A stretch of DNA of 29,630 nt from CAJCIY01 sp036379355 (GTDB lineage Bacteria > Actinomycetota > Actinomycetes > Mycobacteriales > CAJCIY01), in the NCBI GenBank assembly GCA_036379355.1, contig DASVGV010000095.1, positions 1-29,630 of the forward strand, written 5' to 3'. The notes beneath the pieces were generated by a model. It was not told where the DNA came from, searched no databases, and saw only the letters and a program-made list of their open reading frames with translations. Below, one piece after another: positions 21,788 to 29,630 of the stretch. The position numbers and the translations under genes were made by a program. Each line of letters starts with the position of its first letter. Position 1 is the first letter of the stretch.

Positions 21788-23541
21788 GGTCTGCTGAGCG
21801 AGGGCAGTGGTGTTCCGACGAGGCCGTCGTCGCGGCTGGCCTGCTCGTGCGAGGCAGGGTCGCTCGAGGCGAGATCGGACACGTCGACCGGGAGGCGACC
21901 GGTTCTCCCCTCGGCAGCGTCGAGGGCCGCGGCGACGAACGCGGCGAACAGCGGGTTCGCGCGGGTCGGGCGGGAGGTGAACTCGGGATGGAACTGTGAG
22001 CCCACGAAGAAGGGATGGCGCGACCGGGGAAGCTCGACCATCTCGACGAGCCGACCGTCCGGCGAGGTGCCCGAGAAAACCAGACCGACCTCGGCCAGCC
22101 GCTCGCGGTACGCGTTGGCAACCTCGTAACGATGCCGGTGCCGTTCGGTGGCCTTGTCCGACCCGTAGGCCTCGGCGGCCAACGTCCCCTCCGAGAGTGC
22201 CATCGGGTAGTCACCCAGCCGCATGGTTCCGCCGAGCCCCCGGTCACCCGCGACCACATCGACCTGGTCGGCCATCGTGTCCACGACCGGATGGGGAGTC
22301 GAGGCATCGAACTCGGTCGAGTTCGCGCCCGCGAGTCCGGCCAGGTTCCGAGCCGCCTCGATCACCATGCACTGCAGACCCAGGCAGATGCCGAGCAGCG
22401 GAATGCCGTGCTCGCGGGCGTGCCGTACCGCCCCGACCTTGCCCTCGATGCCGCGCACCCCGAAGCCGCCGGGAACCAGCACGCCGTCCAGGCCGGCGAG
22501 CGCCTGGGCCGCCCCGCTGGCAGTAGCGCAGGTGTCCGACGCGACCCAGCGAATCTCCACCCGTGCGTCATGGTGGAAGCCGCCCGCGCGTAGCGCCTCC
22601 GCTACCGAGAGGTAGGCGTCGGGCAGGTCAACGTACTTGCCAACCAGCCCGATGACAGCGTGGCCGGACGGACGGTGCACGCGATCGAGCAGCCGGTTCC
22701 AGTCGGTCCAGTCCACGTCTCGGAACGGCAGACCGAGACGCCGTACGACGTAGGCGTCCAGTCCCTCTCGGTGCAGGACCTTGGGGATGTCGTAGATCGA
22801 GGGCGCGTCGGGTGCGGCCACCACGGCTTCACGGTCGACGTCGCACGTGAGGGAGAGCTTGTGCTTCAGACCCTCGGGGATCTCTCGGTCTGCGCGACAC
22901 ACGAGCGCGTCGGGCTGGATGCCGATGCTGCGCAGGGCCGCGACCGAGTGCTGGGTCGGCTTGGTCTTCAACTCGCCTGACGGCGCGAGATAGGGCACCA
23001 GGGACACGTGCAGGTAGAACACATTCTCCCGCCCGATCAGATGCCGCACCTGACGTGCGGCCTCGAGAAACGGCAGCGACTCGATGTCGCCGACCGTTCC
23101 GCCGATCTCGGTGATGACCACGTCGACGTCCTCGCCGGCCATCCCGCGAATGCGGTCGACGATCTCGTTCGTGATGTGCGGGATGACCTGCACCGTGTCG
23201 CCCAGGTAGTCCCCACGCCGCTCCTTGGCGATGACCGCGCTGTAGACCTGGCCGGTCGTGACGTTCGCGTCCCGCGAGAGCCCGACGTCCAGGAACCGCT
23301 CGTAGTGCCCGATGTCCAGGTCGGTCTCGGCGCCGTCCGCGGTCACGAAGACCTCCCCGTGCTGGAACGGGTTCATCGTGCCGGGGTCGACGTTGAGGTA
23401 CGGATCGAGCTTCTGCATGGTCACGCGCAGACCTCGGGCCTTGAGCAGGCGCCCAAGGCTCGAGGCGGTGAGTCCTTTGCCCAGCGACGAGGCGACGCCA
23501 CCGGTGACGAAGACGTGCCGGGTGACGTGCGGGTGGGGCAC
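21784..23541 (-). CDS. pyrG: CTP synthase
   Basis: A 585-residue glutamine-dependent CTP synthase. The amidoligase domain starts HVFVTGGVASSLGKGLTASS (P-loop) and includes KLDPYLNVDPGTMNPFQHGE and ITEIGGTVGDIES. The glutaminase domain has the nucleophile C386 (GICLGLQ) and the His/Glu pair H518/E520 (FHPEFTSRP). A C-terminal tail of ~45 residues follows the catalytic part. I place the start at GTG 23539-23541, which fits N-termini of other actinobacterial PyrG; an in-frame GTG at 23613 would add 24 residues and lies just after a -10-like box. Confidence 0.96.
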   Translation of the reverse strand: MPHPHVTRHVFVTGGVASSLGKGLTASSLGRLLKARGLRVTMQKLDPYLNVDPGTMNPFQHGEVFVTADGAETDLDIGHYERFLDVGLSRDANVTTGQVYSAVIAKERRGDYLGDTVQVIPHITNEIVDRIRGMAGEDVDVVITEIGGTVGDIESLPFLEAARQVRHLIGRENVFYLHVSLVPYLAPSGELKTKPTQHSVAALRSIGIQPDALVCRADREIPEGLKHKLSLTCDVDREAVVAAPDAPSIYDIPKVLHREGLDAYVVRRLGLPFRDVDWTDWNRLLDRVHRPSGHAVIGLVGKYVDLPDAYLSVAEALRAGGFHHDARVEIRWVASDTCATASGAAQALAGLDGVLVPGGFGVRGIEGKVGAVRHAREHGIPLLGICLGLQCMVIEAARNLAGLAGANSTEFDASTPHPVVDTMADQVDVVAGDRGLGGTMRLGDYPMALSEGTLAAEAYGSDKATERHRHRYEVANAYRERLAEVGLVFSGTSPDGRLVEMVELPRSRHPFFVGSQFHPEFTSRPTRANPLFAAFVAAALDAAEGRTGRLPVDVSDLASSDPASHEQASRDDGLVGTPLPSLSRP

Positions 23542-23621
23542 GGGCTGCTCGTTTCCGTGGTCGGGACCGGTCAGGATCTGAGAGGTTGTCCACGGCGTGT
23601 GCCGCGGCACCACGGGAGTTC

Positions 23622-23627
23622 ACGGTA
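23622..23627 (-). promoter_or_regulatory. Candidate -10 box (TACCGT) upstream of pyrG
   Basis: TACCGT fits TANNNT in the 128-bp recN-pyrG gap. If used, the transcript would start at about the far-upstream GTG (23613) of the pyrG frame, or give a ~70-base leader for the preferred start. No -35 match. Confidence 0.3.
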
Positions 23628-23628
23628 A

Positions 23629-23643
23629 CACCGCGACGCGGTG
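23629..23643 (-). terminator. Short hairpin after recN
   Basis: CACCGC and GCGGTG form a perfect 6-bp stem with a 3-base loop, followed by TTACC, 26 bases after the recN stop. It could end the recN transcript, but it is small and there is no T-run. Confidence 0.35.
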
Positions 23644-23669
23644 GCGCGAGCGCGCGTACGGGCGTGTCC

Positions 23670-25352
23670 TCAGTCGGTGGCGAGAGCGAGCAACTCGCGG
23701 GCGTGCTCCAGGGCGGGCCTGCTCCGCTCGTCGCCGCCGAGCATGCGGGCAAGTTCGGTCGCCCGGTCCGCCACGTCGAGGGTGACGACGTCGCTCGTCG
23801 TCACGCCGCCGGCCGAGGACTTGCGCACCCGTACGTGATGACCGGCGAACGCGGCCACCTGAGCCAGATGCGTGACGACCAGCACCTGGTGCGTAGCGGC
23901 CAGACGCCCCAGGCGACGGCCCACTTCGACGGCGGCCTGGCCGCCCACGCCCGCATCCACCTCGTCGAACACCATCGTCGGCACCGGGTCGGCGTGCGCG
24001 AGGACCACCTCCAGTGCCAGCATGATCCGGCTGAGCTCGCCCCCGGATGCACCGCGTGCGATGGGCCGGGCCGGCGCTCCGGGGTGAGGCGTCAAGGTCA
24101 TGGTCACCTGATCCGCGCCGGACGGACCCGGCGGGATCGGCGCGATGTCCACGGTCAGCGCGGCGGCCGGCATCGCCAGCGCCGCCAGCTCCCGCTGCAC
24201 CTCGACCACGAGCCGGTCTGCGGCCGCGCGGCGCACGGCGGTGAGGCGCCCGGCCGCTGCAGCCAGCTCCGCCTCCAGGCGAGCAACGGCACGGGTCCCC
24301 TGCGCTCGCCGATCGTCGTCGGCGTCCAGTTCGGCCAGCCGGCGGGCAGCGTCCTCGGACCACGCAGCCAGTGCCGCCGCGTCCCGCCCCGGGACGTATC
24401 GCCGTACCACGGAGGTGAGGGCCGCGGTCCGCTCCTGCGCCGCGCCGAGCGCGGCGGGATCGAGCACGAGGCCCTCGGCGTACGACGCGAGATCCCGGGC
24501 GGCATCCTCGAGGAGAACGGCCGCCTCCGCGATCCGGCCGGCGAGCGGCGCCAGGGCGGGATCGAGGTCCGCGGCACCCTCGACCAGCCGCCCCGCGGCG
24601 ACGGCGCGGGCGCGCGCATCGGAGTCCTCGCTGTCGACGAGCAGGTCGTGAGCCTGCCGCGAGGAGGAGGCGAGCGCCTCGGCGTGCGCCAGCCGCGCCA
24701 CCGTACGAGCCGTCTCCTGCTCCTCCCCCGGGACGGGCCGCAGCGCCGCAATGACGCCGAGGGCGTGCCGCAGCCCGTCCGCCTCCAGGGCCCGGTCCTG
24801 CGCGCGATCGGTGATCTCGGTCAGCTCCGCGCGCGCCGTGGTCAGCGCCGCATGGGCAATGGCGCATCCGGCGAGCTCCTCCGCGGCGGCCGGGCCGGCG
24901 TACGTGTCGACCAGCTGGCGCTGGGTCGCCGGGCGCGTCAGCCGCTGCTGATCGGCCTGGCCGTGCACGGCGACGAGGTCCTCCCCCAGCTCGGCCAGCA
25001 GCGACACGGGGACCGGGGCGCCACCGGCGACACAGCGGCTACGGCCCTCCGCGCTGATCGTGCGCAGCACGACCAGCGTGCCGTCGTCGTCGAGGTCCGC
25101 CCCGGCCGCGCGCGCACGCTTCAGCGCCGGCTGGTCGTCCGCCAGCCGGAAGCGGCCCTCGACCACCGCCCTGGCCGCCCCGGGGCGGACGAGGCCGGAG
25201 TCCCCTCGGCGGCCGAGCAGCAGATCGACGGCTTCGAGCAGCATCGTCTTGCCGGCGCCGGTCTCCCCGGTCAGGACGGTCAGCCCAGGCCCGATCGGGA
25301 CGGCTGCCTGAGCGATGACGCCCAGGTCGCAGACCCGGATCTCCTCGAGCAC
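23670..25352 (-). CDS. recN: DNA repair protein RecN
   Basis: A 560-residue SMC-like ATPase of double-strand-break repair. The N-terminal Walker A is LTGETGAGKTMLLEAVD (K35), followed by LLLGRRGDSGLVRPGA. The middle is a long Ala/Arg/Glu-rich coiled coil (about 150-400). The C-terminal part carries the ABC signature ASGGELSRIMLALE and Walker B TMVFDEVDAGVGG, then VLVVTHLAQVAAFA. Length is normal. The start is GTG at 25350-25352 with only a weak ribosome site, 10 bases after the nadK stop. In many actinobacteria steA and steB separate recN from pyrG; they are absent here. Confidence 0.95.
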   Translation of the reverse strand: MLEEIRVCDLGVIAQAAVPIGPGLTVLTGETGAGKTMLLEAVDLLLGRRGDSGLVRPGAARAVVEGRFRLADDQPALKRARAAGADLDDDGTLVVLRTISAEGRSRCVAGGAPVPVSLLAELGEDLVAVHGQADQQRLTRPATQRQLVDTYAGPAAAEELAGCAIAHAALTTARAELTEITDRAQDRALEADGLRHALGVIAALRPVPGEEQETARTVARLAHAEALASSSRQAHDLLVDSEDSDARARAVAAGRLVEGAADLDPALAPLAGRIAEAAVLLEDAARDLASYAEGLVLDPAALGAAQERTAALTSVVRRYVPGRDAAALAAWSEDAARRLAELDADDDRRAQGTRAVARLEAELAAAAGRLTAVRRAAADRLVVEVQRELAALAMPAAALTVDIAPIPPGPSGADQVTMTLTPHPGAPARPIARGASGGELSRIMLALEVVLAHADPVPTMVFDEVDAGVGGQAAVEVGRRLGRLAATHQVLVVTHLAQVAAFAGHHVRVRKSSAGGVTTSDVVTLDVADRATELARMLGGDERSRPALEHARELLALATD

Positions 25353-25362
25353 GACCGCGAGA

Positions 25363-26268
25363 CTAGGACGCGCGGCCAGGGGTGTGCCGCGGTATCTCCC
25401 GCGCTCCACGCCAGCCGGCGACGGGCAGCTCGAACTTGGCGACAAGGCGCGCGCTGAACCGCCCCTCGTGCAGCCGGGCGAGGCGGACCGGCTGTCGGCC
25501 GCGCGTGACCAGGACGCGGGCGTCGGCCGGCAGCTCGACGAGCCGGCGGCCGTCGCACCACAGCTGCACCGGCGCGACCTCGTCGACCCGCGTGAGGACG
25601 TCGACAGCGATCTGGGCTCCGGGAGAGGTGACCAACGGGCGCGCGAAAAGGGCATGCGCGCTGATCGGCACCACCAGCAGCGCCTCGACCGTCGGCCAGA
25701 CCACCGGTCCGCCCCCCGAGAACGCGTACGCGGTGGAACCGGTGGGAGTCGCACACACGACGGCGTCGCAGCCGAACTGCGACACCGGGCTCCCGTCGAT
25801 CGCCACGACGCACTCGAGCATCCGGCTGCGGTCGGACTTGGCCACGACGGCGTCGTTGAGAGCCCAGCCGGCCTGCGTCGTCACCCCGCCGGCGACGACC
25901 GACACGTCGAGCGTGAGCCGATCCTCGACGCGGTAGTCCCGGGCGAGCACCCGGCGCAGGACTTCCTCGAGGTCGCCGTACTCGGCCTCGGCGAGGAAGC
26001 CGACGTGCCCCAGGTTGACGCCCAGCAGCGGCACGTCGGAACGCCGGGCCAGCTCGGCGCCGCGCAAGAGCGTCCCGTCGCCGCCGAGTACGAGGACCAG
26101 CTCGCAGCCGGCACCAGGGTCGGCGGTCGCCGCCGCGGCGAGCCCCTCGATGCCGTCGACGCCGACGGCCTCGACACCGGCCGCACCGAGCCGCGCCGCG
26201 GCGTCCGCGGCGGCCGCACGCGCCTCGGGCCGGCCGGTGTGCGCCACGAGGAGCACCCGCCGGGTCAC
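25363..26268 (-). CDS. nadK: NAD kinase
   Basis: A 301-residue ATP/polyphosphate NAD kinase that makes NADP. The diagnostic GGDGT is at 62-66, followed by LLGVNLGHVGFLAE, the NAD-binding NDAVVAK (139-145), and the glycine-rich TPTGSTAYAFSGGG (174-187). The gene starts at GTG 26266-26268, overlapping the tlyA stop by four bases (GTGA). The tlyA-nadK-recN order is the same as Rv1694-Rv1696. Confidence 0.96.
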   Translation of the reverse strand: MTRRVLLVAHTGRPEARAAAADAAARLGAAGVEAVGVDGIEGLAAAATADPGAGCELVLVLGGDGTLLRGAELARRSDVPLLGVNLGHVGFLAEAEYGDLEEVLRRVLARDYRVEDRLTLDVSVVAGGVTTQAGWALNDAVVAKSDRSRMLECVVAIDGSPVSQFGCDAVVCATPTGSTAYAFSGGGPVVWPTVEALLVVPISAHALFARPLVTSPGAQIAVDVLTRVDEVAPVQLWCDGRRLVELPADARVLVTRGRQPVRLARLHEGRFSARLVAKFELPVAGWRGAREIPRHTPGRAS

Positions 26269-27077
26269 GGGGCCGCCCGGATCGCGGCGGCGATAGCCGT
26301 GTCGACGTCGACGGCGTCGCCGACAGGACTCAGCCACAGGAGGAACTCGACGTTGCCCGCCGGCCCCGGCAGAGGGCTCGGCACCAGCCCGCGCGCGACG
26401 AGCCCGACGCGGGCCGCCTCCTCCGCGACGCGACCGATCGCGCTCGACCACAGGGCCGGGTCGCGGACGACACCGCCGGGCCCCAACCGATCGCGGCCGA
26501 CCTCGAACTGCGGCTTCACCAAAGTGATCAGGTTCCCGTCCGTACCGGTGCACGCGCGCAGCGCCGGCAGCACGACCGGCAAGCCGATGAACGACAGGTC
26601 CGCGACCACCAGGTCTGCCGGGCCGCCGATCGCCGCCGGCTCGAGGTGACGCACGTTCGTTCGGTCGAGGACGCGAACCCTGGGGTCGGTGCGCAGGGCC
26701 CACGCCAGCTGGCCGTAGCCGACGTCCACCGCGATGACGTGCGCCGCGCCGGCGCGGAGCAGCACGTCGGTGAATCCCCCGGTGGACGCACCCGCGTCGA
26801 GACAGCGCTTGCCCCTCGGGTCCACCGGGAAGGCCGCAAGGGCGGCGGCGAGCTTGTGCCCGCCGCGGGAGACGTAGTCGGGAGCGCCGTCGGGTGCGGG
26901 CCGCACCACGAGCGGGGTGTCTGCGTCGACTCCGGTCGCCGCCTTCGTCGCCGGTCGCCCGGCGACCAGCACGCGCCCGGCCGCGATGAAGCAGGCGGCC
27001 TGCTCACGGCTGGGCGCCAGATGACGGCGGACGAGCTCGGCGTCCAGCCGGCGTCGCCGCACCACGAGCGCGGTCAC
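26265..27077 (-). CDS. tlyA: TlyA: 16S/23S rRNA 2'-O-methyltransferase (hemolysin-A family)
   Basis: A 270-residue protein with an N-terminal S4 domain (RRRRLDAELVRRHLAPSREQ, about 7-65) and a Rossmann methyltransferase domain. SAM motif: CLDAGASTGGFTDVLL; other conserved segments are DYVSRGGHKL, ADLSFIGL and TLVKPQFEVG. TlyA methylates C1409 of 16S and C1920 of 23S rRNA, which sensitises mycobacteria to capreomycin. The start is GTG at 27075-27077, overlapping the stop of the 50-residue gene by four bases; longer in-frame readings cross that gene and are rejected. It is coupled to nadK downstream. Confidence 0.95.
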   Translation of the reverse strand: MTALVVRRRRLDAELVRRHLAPSREQAACFIAAGRVLVAGRPATKAATGVDADTPLVVRPAPDGAPDYVSRGGHKLAAALAAFPVDPRGKRCLDAGASTGGFTDVLLRAGAAHVIAVDVGYGQLAWALRTDPRVRVLDRTNVRHLEPAAIGGPADLVVADLSFIGLPVVLPALRACTGTDGNLITLVKPQFEVGRDRLGPGGVVRDPALWSSAIGRVAEEAARVGLVARGLVPSPLPGPAGNVEFLLWLSPVGDAVDVDTAIAAAIRAAP

Positions 27078-27226
27078 ACCTCGTCGAGCGCAGTCAGCGC
27101 GTCCTGCAGCCGCCGTACTGTCGCGTCGAGCATCTCCGCGCGGGCCGACAGGTCCGTCGATGGGTCGGCCAGCGCGCCGGCGAGTGCGGCGTACGGGTCG
27201 TTCGCGTCCCCCGGCTGGTCGGTCAC
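27074..27226 (-). CDS. Conserved small protein (50 residues) upstream of tlyA
   Basis: A 50-residue acidic protein. It begins at GTG 27224-27226 after the strong ribosome site GGAGGAG and reads VTDQPGDANDPYAALAGAL... to ...QDALTALDEV. It is mainly helical after about residue 12. Both ends overlap neighbours by four bases: the start with the phasin-like stop, the stop with the tlyA start. M. tuberculosis has a small gene at the same place (Rv1693). The strong ribosome site and double overlap make it a convincing gene although its function is unknown. Confidence 0.85.
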   Translation of the reverse strand: MTDQPGDANDPYAALAGALADPSTDLSARAEMLDATVRRLQDALTALDEV

Positions 27227-27684
27227 GAGGCTCCTCCGCGGTTCGCGCGCCGCCCGGGGGGCGACGTGCGTCGCGCCGTGGACCGGGTGCCGGCACCGGT
27301 CTTGGCGCCCTTCGTGGGCCGGCTGCTGGGCTGAGCTTTGGGCTGGGACTTCGCTCCAGCGCCGGCCGGCGGAGCCGGCTGGGGGTCCGACCGCACCCTG
27401 TTCTCGACCGCGGCCAGGCGAGCGGTGAGCATCCGGACGTCCTCCGCTGTCGCGAGGCCCAGACGGGCCAGCGCGCGCTCGACCTCCACGCGAACGAGTC
27501 CGGCCACCGCCTCACGGTTGGCCTTGCTGGTCGCGACCAGGTCGTCGGCGAGCGCGCTGACCTGCTCGGCGGTCGCCTCTCCGCTGCTGGCCAGTGCGCG
27601 CGCCGCGGACACCGCACGCTGCCGGGTCAGGGTGCCGATGCCCGCCGCGAGGCCGAGGTAACTGCGCACGGCGTCGCGGACCAT
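27223..27684 (-). CDS. Phasin-like helical protein with basic Pro/Ala/Lys/Arg tail
   Basis: A 153-residue protein. Residues 1-100 are helical: MVRDAVRSYLGLAAGIGTLT, then EQVSALADDLVATSKANREA and EDVRMLTARLAAVENRVR, as in polyhydroxyalkanoate granule-associated (phasin/PhaF-like) proteins. The last 50 residues are disordered, Pro/Ala/Gly-rich and strongly basic (TKGAKTGAGTRSTARR), like the histone-like tail of PhaF. Such proteins may bind granules, lipid or DNA. The ATG at 27682-27684 follows AAGGGG. The assignment rests on pattern, not on a strict motif. It opens the operon that runs through the small protein to tlyA. Confidence 0.7.
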   Translation of the reverse strand: MVRDAVRSYLGLAAGIGTLTRQRAVSAARALASSGEATAEQVSALADDLVATSKANREAVAGLVRVEVERALARLGLATAEDVRMLTARLAAVENRVRSDPQPAPPAGAGAKSQPKAQPSSRPTKGAKTGAGTRSTARRTSPPGRRANRGGAS

Positions 27685-27744
27685 GGGTAGCCCCTTCCCG
27701 TTCGTCGGTATGTCGCCGCCGATCGGCGCCGTTGCACCACCCGC

Positions 27745-27784
27745 ACGGTATCCCGCTGGGGGCCGCCGGCGCGTCGCATAGGGT
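27745..27784. promoter_or_regulatory. Divergent promoter region between phasin-like and SCP2-like genes
   Basis: In the 171-bp gap there is a minus-strand TACCGT (27745-27750) and a plus-strand TAGGGT (27779-27784), each fitting TANNNT and each 60-65 bases from its gene. Neither has a clear -35 box. Confidence 0.35.
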
Positions 27785-27855
27785 GGCGTGCCGTACCGCT
27801 GACGACGACGATCGTAGGCAGGGGCCCCGCCCCGTGGGAGAGCGAGGCACAGGGC

Positions 27856-28194
27856 ATGGCAACCGCCGTCGAGTGCCAACGTGCCCTGCTGGCGCTGGCC
27901 GCCCGGCTGAACGAGGTCGACGAACAGGTGCGCGGCCGCGTCGCGCCCGACCGCACGCTCTCGTTGCGGGTACCGGACCTGGAGGTCACCTTCGGCGGGC
28001 GGTTGCACGAGGGAAACCTGGTCGACATCGTCCCGGATGGGGCAGAACCCGCCCAGGTCCGCCTCGAGTGCAGCAGCGACGACCTGATAGCGCTGGTCGA
28101 GGGCTCGCTCGCGGCTCCGCTCGCCTGGGCCACCGGACGCCTGCGCATCGACGCCAGTCCGTTGGATCTGCTGCGGCTGCGATCGCTGTTCTAA
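27856..28194 (+). CDS. SCP2 sterol-binding-domain-like protein
   Basis: A 112-residue protein, the only gene on the plus strand. Its sequence follows the small SCP2-domain proteins found beside the HAD/tlyA genes in Streptomyces: CQRALLALAARLNEV, TLSLRVPDLEVTFGGRLHEG, VRLECSSDDLIALVEGSL and AWATGRLRIDASPLDLLRLRSLF. The fold is expected to bind a hydrophobic ligand; actinobacteria usually lack sterols, so the true ligand is unknown. It converges with the HAD gene, and the two stop codons overlap in the four bases CTAA (28191-28194). Confidence 0.8.
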   Translation: MATAVECQRALLALAARLNEVDEQVRGRVAPDRTLSLRVPDLEVTFGGRLHEGNLVDIVPDGAEPAQVRLECSSDDLIALVEGSLAAPLAWATGRLRIDASPLDLLRLRSLF

Positions 28195-29198
28195 GCGTCG
28201 AGAAACGAGTCGAGCGCGTCCACGCCCGCCGGATCGTGCCCCGCGTCGAGGTACGCCCACGCCGCGGTGATACCGGCCCGGACGACGTCGAAGCCGGTGC
28301 CCGCGCGGACGCGGACGTGGCCGCCCTCGACCCGGGCATCGGCGTCACCGCAGCAGCCGTCGCGCGCGGGCGGATGGGGGTCCAGCAGGCCGCCCACGTC
28401 ACGGCTGAGCAGGTCTGGCCGATGCTCGGGTCGCGCCGCGGCCAAGGTGGGCAGATCGGTGACGCCGGTCAGTACGAGCAGGCTCGGGGTGTCCGCTCGC
28501 CGCGCGCCCTCGATGTCGGTGTCGAGGCGGTCGCCGACGACGAGTGGGTGGTCGGCACCGCTGCGGCGAACCGACTCACGGTGCAACGCCGGCTCCGGCT
28601 TGCCCGCGACGAGCGGGGCACTCCCCGACGCCGTCTCCACGAGCGCCGACAGCGCTCCGGTGCCGGCCAGGGGTCCGCGGCTCGTGGGCATCGTCTTGTC
28701 CCGGTTGCAGGCGACGAACAACGCCCCACGGCGGACCGCGAGGGCGGCTTCGGCGAGCCGCTGGTAGTCCAGCGTCGGGTCATAGCCGAGGACAACCGCC
28801 GCGGGTTCGTCGTCAGCAGAATCCACGCTGGCCAGCCCCGCCGCGGCAACCGCAGCCAGCAGCCCGTTTCCGCCCGCAACCAGGACACGAGCGTGCGGTC
28901 CGCACCGGTCGGCCAGCAGGCGGGCGGCGGCCTGGGCGCTGGTGGCAATCCGCTCCGGCGTCGCCTCGACACCGAGGGCGGTCAGCTTGGCGGCGACCTC
29001 CTCGGGAGTCCGCAGGGCGTTGTTGGTGACGAACTCGATCGTCATCCCGGCGCGGGTCGCCGCGGCGAGCGCGTCGGGCGCCCGCGGTATGACCTCGTCA
29101 CCGACGTAAACGACGCCGTCGAGGTCCATCAGCGCGACGTCGTAGGTCTCGGCCGGCGGCTTGTCGCAGGCCAGGAGCCGCGCACCGGCTTCGGTCAC
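28191..29198 (-). CDS. HAD superfamily IIA phosphatase (Rv1692-like)
   Basis: A 335-residue HAD-IIA phosphatase. Motif I is LMDLDGVVYVG with D25 and D27, motif II FVTNNALRT, the conserved lysine is in LVAGKPEPALH, and motif IV is VVGDRLDTDIEGA. The homologue Rv1692 is a glycerol-3-phosphate phosphatase in M. tuberculosis; that activity is plausible here. The C-terminal ~90 residues after the core form an unusual extension. I chose the GTG at 29196-29198 because GAGGAG lies five bases before it; an ATG at 29219 has none. The stop TAG overlaps the SCP2-like TAA from the other strand. Confidence 0.9.
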   Translation of the reverse strand: MTEAGARLLACDKPPAETYDVALMDLDGVVYVGDEVIPRAPDALAAATRAGMTIEFVTNNALRTPEEVAAKLTALGVEATPERIATSAQAAARLLADRCGPHARVLVAGGNGLLAAVAAAGLASVDSADDEPAAVVLGYDPTLDYQRLAEAALAVRRGALFVACNRDKTMPTSRGPLAGTGALSALVETASGSAPLVAGKPEPALHRESVRRSGADHPLVVGDRLDTDIEGARRADTPSLLVLTGVTDLPTLAAARPEHRPDLLSRDVGGLLDPHPPARDGCCGDADARVEGGHVRVRAGTGFDVVRAGITAAWAYLDAGHDPAGVDALDSFLDA

Positions 29199-29267
29199 CG
29201 CAGCTCCTCGCCTGGTCATGTCCGCCGCGTCACGGGCCGCGTCTGGCCGAGCAGCCGGACGCAGAGC

Positions 29268-29630
29268 TCACCCCGACCGTATCGGGTGCAACGCGGCCAC
29301 CTCGACACCGTAGCGACTGGCCACGCCGCCGGGGCCGCGGAAGAACCTCCGGCGGAGCGAGCCGCGGACGTCGACGACCTCCCCCGGGTGGAGGCGGGCA
29401 ACAGCCCGGCGCACCGACGCGGAGACCGCCTGACAGTCGATCGTATCGATCGTGGAACGTCCGGGTGCGCGGGCGCGCGAGGGCCGGTCGACGACGACGC
29501 GGAAGGCCACGATCGTGTCGCCGCTCGGCAGCTGCCGCTCTGGGTCGGAGCCGCTGAAGCGACCGACGAGCGTGACGGCGTTGAGGTGTTGTGCCGCTGT
29601 ATCAGCCGCGGCGGGGGCTCGACGGGCCAC
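29268..29630 (-). CDS. Single-stranded DNA-binding protein-like (OB fold), possibly partial at 5' end
   Basis: 120 residues of an SSB-type OB fold: NAVTLVGRFSGSDPERQLPS, GDTIVAFRVVVDRP, IDTIDCQAVSASVRRAVARL and GEVVDVRGSLRRRFF. It is shorter than normal SSB (about 150-180) and ends after the fold, without the acidic DDDIPF-type tail that recruits partner proteins, so it resembles the accessory SsbB type. The frame starts with GTG exactly at the window edge, so the true start may lie outside. Confidence 0.8.
   Translation of the reverse strand: MARRAPAAADTAAQHLNAVTLVGRFSGSDPERQLPSGDTIVAFRVVVDRPSRARAPGRSTIDTIDCQAVSASVRRAVARLHPGEVVDVRGSLRRRFFRGPGGVASRYGVEVAALHPIRSG

Noticed and set aside
23586..25457. 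Long plus-strand open frame of about 620 codons
   Set aside because: Antisense to recN, with no recognisable domain; a high-GC shadow.

Overview
The window reads as a conserved housekeeping segment of a high-GC actinobacterial chromosome. Base composition looks to be about 70% G+C by eye. GTG starts are common, many stop/start codons overlap by four bases, and the -10-like boxes have the form TANNNT. Several gene orders match those known from Mycobacterium tuberculosis and Streptomyces. The genus cannot be fixed from this sequence alone; GarA, the FtsR-like MerR protein and the SteA-less recN-pyrG junction all place it in Actinomycetes. Apart from one small gene (an SCP2-like protein), every recognised gene lies on the minus strand, so transcription runs from high to low coordinates.

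Region A (29.6-14.4 kb, minus) corresponds to the M. tuberculosis Rv1691-Rv1711 neighbourhood. It holds a partial SSB-like protein, a HAD-IIA phosphatase, a convergent SCP2-like gene, a phasin-like protein, a 50-residue conserved small protein, tlyA, nadK, recN, pyrG, a Nudix ADP-ribose pyrophosphatase, ald, xerD, parA with a small RHH-like partner, a membrane protein related to site-2 proteases but without the catalytic residues, scpA, scpB and rluB. A hairpin follows rluB. Chromosome segregation and repair (ParA, ScpAB, XerD, RecN) and nucleotide/NAD metabolism dominate here.

Region B (14.4-9.6 kb, minus) starts with a 608-bp stretch upstream of tyrA. That stretch contains an AT-rich promoter region, a possible 19-codon leader ORF and an unrecognised 102-codon ORF. 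It continues with tyrA (prephenate dehydrogenase with an ACT domain), cmk, plsC and der, and ends at a tRNA-Pro(GGG) gene that has its own promoter.

Region C (9.6-1 kb, minus) corresponds to the Rv1822-Rv1832 neighbourhood. It holds a CDP-alcohol phosphatidyltransferase, a GDP-mannose pyrophosphorylase fused to a degenerate mutase domain, two DUF881 proteins flanking a small basic membrane protein, gcvH, garA, an ftsR-like MerR gene, a DUF151 nuclease-domain protein, a second MerR gene, and gcvP behind a tandem glycine riboswitch. Glycine cleavage (GcvH, GcvP) and control of 2-oxoglutarate/glutamate metabolism (GarA) sit together.

I found no transposon, prophage, CRISPR array or obvious novel defence system. 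The observations most worth following are two proteins that keep an enzyme fold but lack its catalytic residues (the M50-like protein between parA and scpA, and the mutase half of the mannosyl-nucleotide enzyme), the unexplained ORFs upstream of tyrA, two perfect palindromes in intergenic DNA, and a zinc-ribbon form of GarA.
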